A program made the translations under genes and the position numbers. A DNA stretch of 64,000 nt, taken from NCBI GenBank assembly GCA_963995525.1, contig OZ023214.1, forward strand, positions 59,104,241 through 59,168,240, in the 5' to 3' direction. Positions 15,201-27,200 of this stretch are shown here, in pieces. The DNA comes from Escarpia spicata. Taxonomy: Eukaryota; Annelida; Polychaeta; Sabellida; Siboglinidae. How positions within the stretch are numbered: the first letter of the stretch is position 1; every line of letters starts with the position of its first letter. The notes below the pieces were generated by a model. The model was not told the DNA's origin. It saw only the letters and a list, made by a program, of their open reading frames with translations, and did no database searches.

Positions 15201-18200
15201 GTAATCTAGTTATACATAAAGAGTTGGCTTACTATTAAGCTCTTATACAAACATACATCTGACTTGTGTTATCAGCAAACAAGCCACGTTTCCGAGTCAC
15301 GGAGTCACAACTTTATTTGGTAGTGTTGTCCCGCATAAATATATACATACACATATACAATACATGATTTATGTGGGACAGTGTTCCCTGTTAGTGTAGT
15401 GGTGTTACTGACTCAGAATCGTAGCTAGTTTGCTGTAAATAACAAGGCAGATGTAAGTTTGTACCAGAGCTTTGTATTAAGCCAAACATTAAACCATACA
15501 ATACAATATATACATGAAGTGCCTTAGCCTATATAATTCTAATAAATAAATTACAGCAAAGGTGAGGGGAACCAACCACACACAGGTGGTGGAACTCACC
15601 CATGAATTGCCAAACTAACCCTATGCAGAAGGGGAAAGCGTCAAAGCGCCCCAAAACCCCTTCGCTACTTCATGTAGGGAGATGAATAACAGAAAACGCC
15701 CGTGAGGTCAGTTGGAATTGACCAATGTCAACCTTATAACTACAAACATTCTATACAAATATCCAACATGCATATACAATGTGACATGTAAAAACGCCAA
15801 ACAGAATTCTACAAAAAACCTGCAATTGTAAACATGACATGTTAAGTTGCCAAGACATACTAGCGGTCAGATGCAGCAAACAAATCCCACTCGAAATTAA
15901 TCACCTAGGTGCAGATGGGGTAGGCGGGTGGGAACAACAGATCTAAATGCAATGTAACCGCAAATTATTGCAGGATATAATAAACTCTCTTAAATCAGAG
16001 CAAACGAACAATATGTAAGAGACAAATGTAATACCTTTTCTCCGTGACAATTTCAAAGTGGGAAGCTAAAATGGTGTCATGCCTTTATATACGCAGGAAT
16101 TGTCACGTGACTTAGCTCCCCGGATATACCGTAAAAACCAAATTTAGGAGTCGGGCCAATGCCCACATAAAAGTCATTTGATGTGAATCATAATGTCATA
16201 TTTATGTGGGACAGTGTTCCCTGTTAGTGTAGTGGTGTTACTGACTCAGAATCGTAGCTAGTTTGCTGTAAATAACAAGGCAGATGTAAGTTTGTACCAG
16301 AGCTTTGTATTAAGCCAAACATTAAACCATACAATACAATATATACATGAAGTGCCTTAGCCTATATAATTCTAATAAATAAATTACAGCAAATGTGAGG
16401 GGAACCAACCACACCCGGCCATTTAGAATGGCCCCCCCACACCCTAGGATTCTGTGTCACCGGACCATGTACAATCACCGTTTTTTAAAATAAGTCTTAA
16501 CATCCTAACTCTTGCAGTTATCATGCCCCACCTAAGTAGAAAGCATACTGCTGCAAGTTAGCCTTGGCTTGTAATACCAGAACAATACGTTAATGCGAAA
16601 CGAATATGCAAGTTAATACAACCGAAGCATGTAATGTCCCTTAGAACCTTATCTGTATCGCCCTAATATAACAGTAGCGTTAATAAAAGTTTTATACATG
16701 TGCAGCAAACCATGCCCCACCTAAGTAGAAAACATGTAAGCTGACAATCCGTTAACAAGACCGTGTAGTTCCATAGGTATTCAAAGAAATGCGCATCTCT
16801 TTGCTATATCACTCAATGCCCCACGTAAGTAGAAAGCACATCATGATTCCAATACAATTTGTACCACTGGCCGTCCAACAGTCATTGATCTTTTTTGCCT
16901 TTTTAAGTTTTCTGGTTATGCTAGTTTGGAGCGCTTTGACGTGAGATCTTCGTTGAGGTAGATGCGATTTTCAATAGGTAACTATAGATCACTGCCAACG
17001 TGTGTGTGTGTTAGCTACACTCCTGGATGAGGAGGTAACTATAGATCACTGCCAACGTGTGTGTGTTAGCTACACTCCTGGATGAGGAGGTAACTATAGA
17101 TCACTGCCAACGTGTGTGTGTGTTAGCTACACTCCTGGATGAGGAGGTAACTATAGATCACTGCCAACGTGTGTGTGTTAGCTACACTCCTGGATGAGGA
17201 GGTAACTATAGATCACTGCCAACGTGTGTGTGTGTTAGCTACACTCCTGAATGAGGAGGTAACTATAGATCACTGCCAACGTGTGTGTGTGTTAGCTACA
17301 CTCCTGGATGAGGAGGTAACTATAGATCACTGCCAACGTGTGTGTGTTAGCTACACTCCTGGATGAGGAGGTAACTATAGATCACTGCCAACGTGTGTGT
17401 GTGTTAGCTACACTCCTGAATGAGGAGGTAACTATAGATCACTGCCAACGTGTGTGTGTGTTAGCTACACTCCTGAATGAGGAGGTAACTATAGATCACT
17501 GCCAACGTGTGTGTGTTAGCTACACTCCTGGATGAGGAGGTAACTATAGATCACTGCCAACGTGTGTGTGTTAGCTACACTCCTGGATGAGGAGGTAACT
17601 ATAGATCACTGCCAACGTGTGTGTGTTAGCTACACTCCTGGATGAGGAGGTAACTATAGATCACTGCCAACGTGTGTGTGTTAGCTACACTCCTGGATGA
17701 GGAGGTAACTATAGATCACTGCCAACGTGTGTGTGTGTTAGCTACACTCCTGGATGAGGAGGTAACTATAGATCACTGCCAATGTGTGTGTGTGTTAGCT
17801 ACACTCCTGAATGAGGAGGTAACTATAGATCACTGCCAACGTGTGTGTGTGTTAGCTACACTCCTGGATGAGGAGGTAACTATAGATCACTGCCAACGTG
17901 TGTGTGTTAGCTACACTCCTGGATGAGGAGGTAACTATAGATCACTGCCAACGTGTGTGTGTGTGTGTTAGCTACACTCCTGGATGAGGAGGTAACTATA
18001 GATCACTGCCAACGTGTGTGTGTGTGTGTGTGTGTTAGCTACACTCCTGGATGAGGAGGTAACTATAGATCACTGCCAACACTTGTGTGTGTTTATGTGT
18101 GTGCGGGCAGGCGGGTGGGTATGGATGTGTGTTAGCTACTCTAATGTCTGTCTATGCTGATTTGGTCACAAGGTAAACCAGAAAGTTGCAAGATATAATG

Positions 18201-21200
18201 AGTAATCAATAAGACCATTGTAACATTTATTACATTGTGTATCCACCTTAGCTCTCTGGCGTATTGACCTATGTGTTGATGACTTTGATATGGCTTATCC
18301 ATTCTGATACTGACTAACCCTTTTGTCTTGATGCGCCTCTGAGACTGGTTTCCGAGGATTTAGGGACAAAAGAACTTACCTTATTATTATTGTTAATACT
18401 AGAGAGCAATCGTATTTTAATTAAAGACGTTCTGTTGAACACTATGTTTTGAGCATGACCACTGCGGTTACCTCTTACACCTGCGTGTTGTGTTGAGCAT
18501 GACCACTGCTGTTACCCCTTACACCTGCGTGTTGTGTTGAGCATGACCACTGGTGTTACCACTTACACCTGCGTGTTGTGTTGAGCATGACCACTGGTGT
18601 TACCTCTTACACCTGCGTGTTGTGTTGAGCATGACCACTGCTGTTACCACTTACACCTGGGTGTTGTGTTGAGCATGACCACTGTTGTTACCACTTACAC
18701 CTGCATGTTGTGTTGAGCATGACCACTACTGTTACCTCTTACACCTGCGTGTTGTGTTGAGCATGACCACTGCTGTTACCACTTACACCTGCATGTTGTG
18801 TTGAGCATGACCACTACTGTTACCTCTTACACCTGGGTGTTGTGTTGAGCATGACCACTGCTGTTACCACTTACACCTGCATGTTGTGTTGAGCATGACC
18901 ACTGCTGTTACCACTTACACCTGCGTGTTGTGTTGAGCATGACCACTGCTGTTACCACTTACACCTGGGTGTTGTGTTGAGCATGACCACTGCTGTTACC
19001 ACTTACACCTGCATGTTGTGTTGAGCATGACCACTGCTGTTACCTCTTACACCTGCGTGTTGTGTTGAGCATTACCACTGCTGTTACCACTTACACCTGC
19101 GTGTTGTGTTGAGCATGACCACTGGTGTTACCCCTTACACCTGCGTGTTGTGTTGAGCATGACCACGGTGTTACCACTTACACCTGCGTGTTGTGTTGAG
19201 CATGACCACTGGTGTTACCTCTTACACCTGCGTGTTGTGTTGAGCATGACCACTGCTGTTACCACTTACACCTGCATGTTGTGTTGAGCATGACCACTAC
19301 TGTTACCTCTTACACCTGCGTGTTGTGTTGAGCATGACCACTGCTGTTACCACTTACACCTGGGTGTTGTGTTGAGCATGACCACTGGTGTTACCTTTTA
19401 CACCTGCGTGTTGTGTTGAGCATGACCACTGGTGTTACCCCTTACACCTGATGTGTGTTGTGTTGAGCATGACCACTGGTGTTACCCCTTACATCTGATG
19501 TGTGTTGTGTTGAGCATGACCACTGGTGTTACCCCTTACACCTGATGTGTGTTGTGTTGAGCATGACCACTGGTGTTACCCCTTATACCTGATGTGTGTT
19601 GTGTTGAGCATGACCACTGGTGTTACCCCTTACACCTGATGTGTGTTGTGTTGCATGCAGCCGTACACGATGCGCAACTGTGTGCTGAGCATCATGGGAG
19701 AGATGGTGGTGCATCTGCTGAGTAAGGACAGCGTGGGAGAGAAGGAGAAGGCAACGAGAGATCAGTTCCTCGACAGACTGGAGGTGCGTTAAAGAGTCCT
19801 CAATGTTTCATCTTGAAGATGTACATTTTGCAAATTTGTTGTTGACTTTTTCAGAAACTGCATTTGTATTTGATGTTTGTTTGTTATATATTTAATATAA
19901 CACATATCAATAGTGTTTCCCTTGGGTAAAATGATGGGCGAGGTGGTAGGGATGGCTTATGCGAGCGCTGCAGGTGCGAAGCGGCACTAGGGGGGTCTGG
20001 GGAGATATTTTTTTAAACTATGCATTTTCAGGTACGTTTTAACCTTTATTCTTGAACATAGAGGGGAAGATATAAAACAATAAGACACTACTTTTAAATG
20101 TAGTAATAATGATTGTTTCATTGTGTTGAGGTGTAGTTCCCACTTGACCACTGGTACTCAGTAGAGGTGTAGTTCCCACTTAACCACTGGTACTCAGTAG
20201 AGGTGTAGTTTACACTTGACCACTGGTACTCAGTAGAGGTGTAGTTTCCACTTGACCACTGGTACTCAATAGAGGTGTAGTTTCCACTTGACCACTGGTA
20301 CTCAATAGAGGTGTAGTTTCCACTTGACCACTGGTACTCAATAGAGGTGTAGTTTCCACTTGACCACTGGTACTCAGTAGAGGTGTAGTTTCCACTTGAC
20401 CACTGGTACTCAGTAGAGGTGTAGTTTCCACTTGACCACTGGTACTCAGTAGAGGTGTAGTTTCCACTTGACCGCTGGTACTCAGTAGAGGTGTAGTTTC
20501 CACTTGACCACTGGTACTCAGTAGAGGTGTAGTTTCCACTTGACCACTGATACTCAATAGAGGTGTAGTTTCCACTTGACCACTGATACTCAATAGAGGT
20601 GTAGTTTCCACTTGACCACTGGTACTCAATAGAGGTGTAGTTTCCACTTGACCACTGGTACTCAGTAGAGGTGTAGTTTCCACTTGACCACTGGTACTCA
20701 GTAGAGGTGTAGTTTCCACTTGACCACTGATACTCAATAGAGGTGTAGTTTCCACTTGACCACTGGTACTCAATAGAGGTGTAGTTTCCACTTGACCACT
20801 GGTACTCAATAGAGGTGTAGTTTCCACTTGACCACTGGTACTCAGTAGAGGTGTAGTTTCCACTTGACCACTGGTACTCAGTAGAGGTGTAGTTTCCAAT
20901 TGACCACTGATACTCAATAGAGGTGTAGTTTCCACTTGACCACTTGTACTCAATAGAGGTGTAGTTTCCACTTGACCACTGGTACTCAGTAGAGGTGTAG
21001 TTTCCACTTGACCACTGGTACCCAGTAGAGGTGTAGTTTCCACTTGACCACTGGTACTCAGTAGAGGTGTAGTTTCCACTTGACCACTGATACTCAATAG
21101 AGGTGTAGTTTCCACTTGACCACTGGTACCCAGTAGAGGTGTAGTTTCCACTTGACCACTGGTACTCAGTAGAGGTGTAGTTTCCACTTGACCACTGGTA

Positions 21201-24200
21201 CCCAGTAGAGGTGTAGTTTCCACTTGACCACTGGTACTCAGTAGAGGTGTAGTTTCCACTTGACCACTGATACTCAATAGAGGTGTAGTTTCCACTTGAC
21301 CACTGGTACTCAATAGAGGTGTAGTTTCCACTTGACTACTGGTACTCAATAGAGGTGTAGTTTCCACTTGACCACTGGTACTCAGTAGAGGTGTAGTTTC
21401 CACTTGACCACTGGTACTCAATAGAGGTGTAGTTTCCACTTGACTACTGGTACTAAATAGAGGTGTAGTTTCCACTTGACCACTGGTACTCAATAGAGGT
21501 GTAGTTTCCACTTGACCACTGGTACTCAATAGAGGTGTAGTTTCCACTTGACCACTGGTACTTGGTTGTGGTGATGTTTTTCTTGTTACAGAGTCAATAC
21601 AAAAATAAAAGGTAAGTTTTTATATAGTGCAGTATCCAGTCCTAAGGACTGCTCAAAGCGCTTTACACTTTACTCCCGGCAGACCTGTTCAGTCGAATAC
21701 CATCTCGACTTCTCTGGGAAGCATCCAGGTGTATCATCTGAAGACTCTTTCATCATCACCTTTAAATGATTATAATATCATAATATTATGGTAAATTGGT
21801 GGTTTATGTTCAAAAGATTATGTTTTATTTGTTGCTAGCATGCTGTGCAATTAATTAAGCAGTCATTTCTGGAATGCTACAAAAGTACGTTTCTATTAAT
21901 CAAAAGAACGTTTCTAAAATTGTGTCATTTTTTATAAAAACAGTATATGGTGTTTAGTATATCCAATTTCTGTGCAAAAATATCATTGTCTAGCCCAAGT
22001 TTTTGATAACCCGTTAGTATATACTGTTTTGGGCAATAGGCATCTTTTCTGAGATGTGAACTTCGATTAGTTGAATAGACTTGTGCCACAAGTTATGCGC
22101 ACTTGTGTCGAATCTGGACCCACCTCGATTTCGCCGTTATAACTTGAGTTTTATCTAACTTTGATACCTCAGTGAGATAGTTCCATCATTCAGCATTATT
22201 CTAGCCATATTCACCTTTAAGAATATTGCGTCTTACGCCCATCTGAGGCATAAATAGCACCCCAGTTCGTATCAACATTCGCTGCTATATCGCTCATTTT
22301 ATGTGCGCTATGCGGTAACGCACGGCTGCAGCGGTGTAGACTACCGGGGGTAGTGCAAACCGGATCGCTATTTGGGCTACAAAAGGGTCCGGATTCGATA
22401 CAATTACCGACTAGTGAATAAGATGCACGGTTTTTAATTGTTCAAAAAGGTGAGGAATCGACACAAGAGCCGACTAGTGACGTAGTGCCATCAGCCTGCA
22501 CAGTTTTTACTCCCACCACCGTCATAAACCAGAAAGTTCCACATGTCACCCAAACGCAGTTAACGTTTGGGCACCATGTAACATAAATGTCTAGATTTCT
22601 AGTATGTGTCACCATTGGAGACACCGGGGATCCAGCGGGAATATTCCATGATTGGACAACTAACAAGTGATGTCATTCACGTTGTCCAATGGAGTTAATT
22701 CCAAGACGTAAATCCTAACCGGCCCTGAGCAATGTTAAGGTGACTAATGTTGCTACAAATGTGCGATTTTGCAGGAATGTAAGTAACTTTGTGATGTCAT
22801 TTCGCAATGCTCGCCGAATACTGAATATATCGCGAAAGAACATAAAAAATGGGCACACGAAATAGCTAAAAGGCGGCAATACATGACGTCAATGCCTTTG
22901 TGTGTTTAAAGACCATATGCATGACGTCAATGCCTTTGTGTGTTTAAGGACCACATACATGACGTCAATGCCTTTGTGCGTAGCAAGACTCTGCAGATTT
23001 GGATGACAATTGTCAACGAGAAGGTTTGTTTGTTTTGTTCTACTTTCCTATGGAAGTATAGGTCATGAATGCGAACAGCATTTATAATTATACAGGAAGT
23101 CATGTTTTTTAGTTTTAAAGATATTGGGGTGGGGGATCCATTATTTCATAATGGCCTGGTGTGGTTGTTTTCCCCCACCTTTGCTGATGTCTAGTATATT
23201 AATTATCTAAGCTAACAGAAATGCTTAGATCGATTGCATTATGTATTCATGTATTTTATTTTGGCTTTTTGTTATTATAAAGCCCATATACAAACTCACC
23301 TTTGCTTTATGTGTTATCAGCAAACTAGCCACGATTCTTAGTATGTTTAGAGAGATAGCTTCGTGCCACAAAAAAACACCTTTTGATTTAATTAAATCAA
23401 ACGGCATTTTTGTGGACGATGCTAGCACTTCTATTGGGGAGGATACGGTAGGCCGACATATTAAGCGACGCCATTTTCATTCGGCCAGCCTCCCTTTCAA
23501 TTTCTGCGCTTCGGAAAGGTAAACACATCCCACGCTTGTTTGTTTACGTTTTGTTTTCCCACCCTCCTCACCCTCTCCTTTTGTTCTCGCATGTTTACAG
23601 GCTGGCTGGTCTGTTTTATGCCTGTCGTTATTGGCAAAGTTTACAGGTCCGTTTTTCGTTAGTAGGTTTTTTGTATTGTCTATAGTATCTATGTTACTAA
23701 CGAACTTACGAAGTCAGTCACATTGTCGTTATGATTGTATTCTGTGAATGTTTTAATTAATATCTTATGCATACGGGGTTTTAGGGCGGAGGTATGTACC
23801 TTGCGCTTTCCTCTATTCTCAATGTTTCTATACATATTGCTTCGTTTTCACGTTTGTTAGTAATAAAAGTGTGGGGTCTTCCACCTGCGTGTGGTTGTTT
23901 TCCCCCACCTTTGCTGATGTCTAGTATATTAATTATCTAAGCTAACAGAAATGCTTAGATCGATTGCATTATGTATTCATGTATTTTATTTTGGCTTTTT
24001 GTTATTATAAAGCCCATATACAAACTCACCTTTGCTTTATGTGTTATCAGCAAACTAGCCACGATTCTTAGTATGTTTAGAGAGATAGCTTCGTGCCACA
24101 AAAAGATATTATTAACTTTTATGCATTATTTCCTGGTCAAGCACTCCAGGATTCTACATTAACACTTGTAATTACCAATGTCGGACAAGTATTCTTTGTC

Positions 24201-27200
24201 CAGGACATCTGTCCGATGGGACAAGTTGATTGAGTCACAATATTAACAGGGCTTGAAGTTGTTACTACCTGGTGCATTTGCGGGTATAATCTTACGTCTG
24301 CAACTAGATAAATTGCTTTAGTTGGAGTATGCAATTTAGTCCATTAATTATTATCTTGCACTGTGGGCGACTGACATTTGGGTCCTTGTGTTGATATATT
24401 AATAGACATTAGCCATCAAACAAATTGTGCATGATGCCACTTTAACCCCTTGCTCTGCCCCTGCTTACGGTCTACTCGGGTCAACTGCAGTCTACTGTGG
24501 GCAAAATATTGATAAATTGTAGCAAGTGAATGATGACTTTCCTTAAAAGCTAAAGCTATAGGTCCGAAGTCCTATGCAGGCACCCCTCTGCTGTCCACCC
24601 TTATATCACTTGGTGACTTGGGCAACCAGTTACAGAAAGGGGAACTCTTAACTAACTCATTATTTTTTTAAAGTTTATCCATTTCAGTACGACAGGCTGG
24701 ATTTCCGGCCGCACTGTCTGTGACGCTTCAGTACGACAGGCCGGTTATTCGGCATTGACGATGTCTGCTATTCAAATAGTTTTTACTCATAATTATCCAC
24801 TACGTGGAGCCACTTGTGTATGGTTGTCAAGATGACTAAATTAGCTATTCAGCAGTGGTCATCATTTATTATCGCTCAATAATAGTTTACGGAGATTTTC
24901 GCGGTTTTTAGTGATGGATTATAAAAATTTGCGGTGGCCACAATGGCGGACGGCATTACTTCAACTAGCGATTTTTTCCACCATATGTTTTGGACAGATT
25001 ATTTATTAGTTTTAGAGAAGAATCTTTGTCGGATGTTGATGATTGACACAATAACGATGTCGGCAAATTTTGTATACAACTGTGTTCAGCAACTACACAA
25101 ATTTGGAAATCTTGGATTGCTGGTTACCATGACGACAGAATATAAAATGATGTCTCATTTTATTTGCTGATTATCACACTGTGCAAAATTCAACATAAAG
25201 CCTGTCAGACTGTATAAAGAGGAGAGTGTTCCCTATGTGAATACTGCATGGACATACATACATTCAAAATAAATGTGTATAATTTCATAAAGCATTCTAT
25301 TGCGTAAATAATTGTTATGGTTGTAAATATCAACAAAATTACCAGGTAGCATGCATGGCTGGGTCCAATTACATAACTGTATCTGGAATGTATTACAAAC
25401 AATATTTGTATTATTAGCAGAGATGATAATTCAGAAAGTTGTACATAGTGTTGATATAAAATTGTGTTCAGTAAAATGCCACGACACGTTTAGCTTTGCA
25501 TTTTAATTAGTTACAAAGAGGCAGTCTGTTTTTTATTAATTAATTAATATAATGTTCTTAAGACTATACTAACTATGTTGAAGGTATACTGTCCGCCAAG
25601 TTGTGTTTAGGAAACCTGTAACAGCGTTCGTAATTTGGAAGGTACAACCCCAGAGCCAGTTATGGCAATAACACTGGTGTTTTATATTTAAAGCAATTTT
25701 TTGGTGGGTCAAGTAAATTTCTGTTGGGACAAGTAAACATGAATTAGTACTTGTCCTACCAAGTGCTTTATGGGAGTTAAGTCAAGCCCTGCACTCCCAA
25801 AGAAATGTTTTCAAAGTTTTTTTTTTTTTAATATGAGGTTTGTCCAAAACAATTCTTTAAGTGATTACAGTGATGAATCAATTACAGCTACTAAATGGAA
25901 TCTTTTATGAAATATGCGATAGGAATTTAGCTAAAGAAACTTAATTTATGTGGTTTGACTGTACATGTAAGTGAAACGTTTGATTTTGTTCTCAACTAAA
26001 CGTCTGTGATCAGTTGCTGCCGTTGCCACGACAACATCGTCTGTTGGAGCTGGTGATTGGTCGACTTCAGGATCGTTCGAGTCAGGTGCGCAAGAATGCC
26101 ATCCAGCTGGTGACAGCCCTGCTCAGTACAAACCCATTCGCTGCGAAGGTAATGATTGCACTCTTTATGTAAACACATCTAGCAAACGTTGTTATAGCTA
26201 CACCTGATTCGCTGCAAAGGTAATGGTTGCACTCTTTATGTAAACACATCTAGCAAACGTTGTTATAGCTACACCTGATTCGATGCAAAGGTAATGGTTG
26301 CACTCTCTATGTAAACACATCTAGCAAACGTTGTTAAAGCTACACCTGATTCATATTTAAAAAGTCTAGGAATGATATCAGCATTCAAAAAGTTAGATGC
26401 ATGTTTTTATGAAGTGCTGAATCCAGTCTTTAGAGCTGATCAAAGTCCTGACTACAACGCAGCTACGCACCAGTGCAACAGTTTCTGTGTTACAACTATT
26501 TACAGTCATTTCACATACTGTTCTATGTCTTGTTTATATAAGTGATCACGTGACATCATCATGTGACTAGTAGACGCCACACGTGTAAGTATGGTAACAC
26601 ACTGGATGAATGTCACTCTCAGACACACTGGTGTTCCAATGGATGTGTCGCCATTTAAAGCTTGGACAGTTGAGTTAAGAGATTGTTGCCTTGGTTGAGT
26701 AAGCTGTATAATTGAGGATCTGACAATTGACAGTGATGACAGGCCTGGACAGTTCTCAAGCCAAAATAGGCCTGGACAGTTCTCATGCCATAATAGGCCT
26801 GGACAGTTCTCAAGCCAAAATAGGCCTGGACAGTTCTCAAGCCAAAATAGGCCTGGACAGTTCTCATTCCATAATAGGCCTGGACAGTTCTCAGGCCATA
26901 ATAGGCGTATACAGTTCTCATGCCATAATAGGCCTAGACAGTTCTCAAGCCATAATAGGCCTGGACAGTTGTCAGGCCATAATAGGCCTGGACAGTTGTC
27001 AGGCCATAATAGGCCTGGACAGTTGTCAGGCCGTAATAGGCCTGGACAGTTCTCATGCCATAATAGGCCTGGACAGTTGTCAGGCCATAATAGGCCTCGA
27101 CAGTTCTCATGCCATAATAGGCCTGGACAGTTCTCTTGCCATAATTGAAATATGGCTGAATGCTTCACATACAAATCAACTTGATATCTGCAATAACAGT

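Noticed and set aside
20210..21547. A 445-codon open frame on the minus strand with 12-residue repeats (ETTPLLSTSGQV)
   Set aside because: It is the translation of a 36-bp tandem array; the unit length is a multiple of three, so the frame stays open by construction. No non-repeat start or end domain is present.
24249..25789. A hAT-type element with inverted cagggcttga ends
   Set aside because: Only about 10 bp match, the flanking octamers do not agree, and no other support was found; mentioned only within the intron 4 description.
26506..27174. 222-codon minus-strand and 164-codon plus-strand frames over the same bases
   Set aside because: Both are translations of the 27-bp array; neither has a conserved domain.
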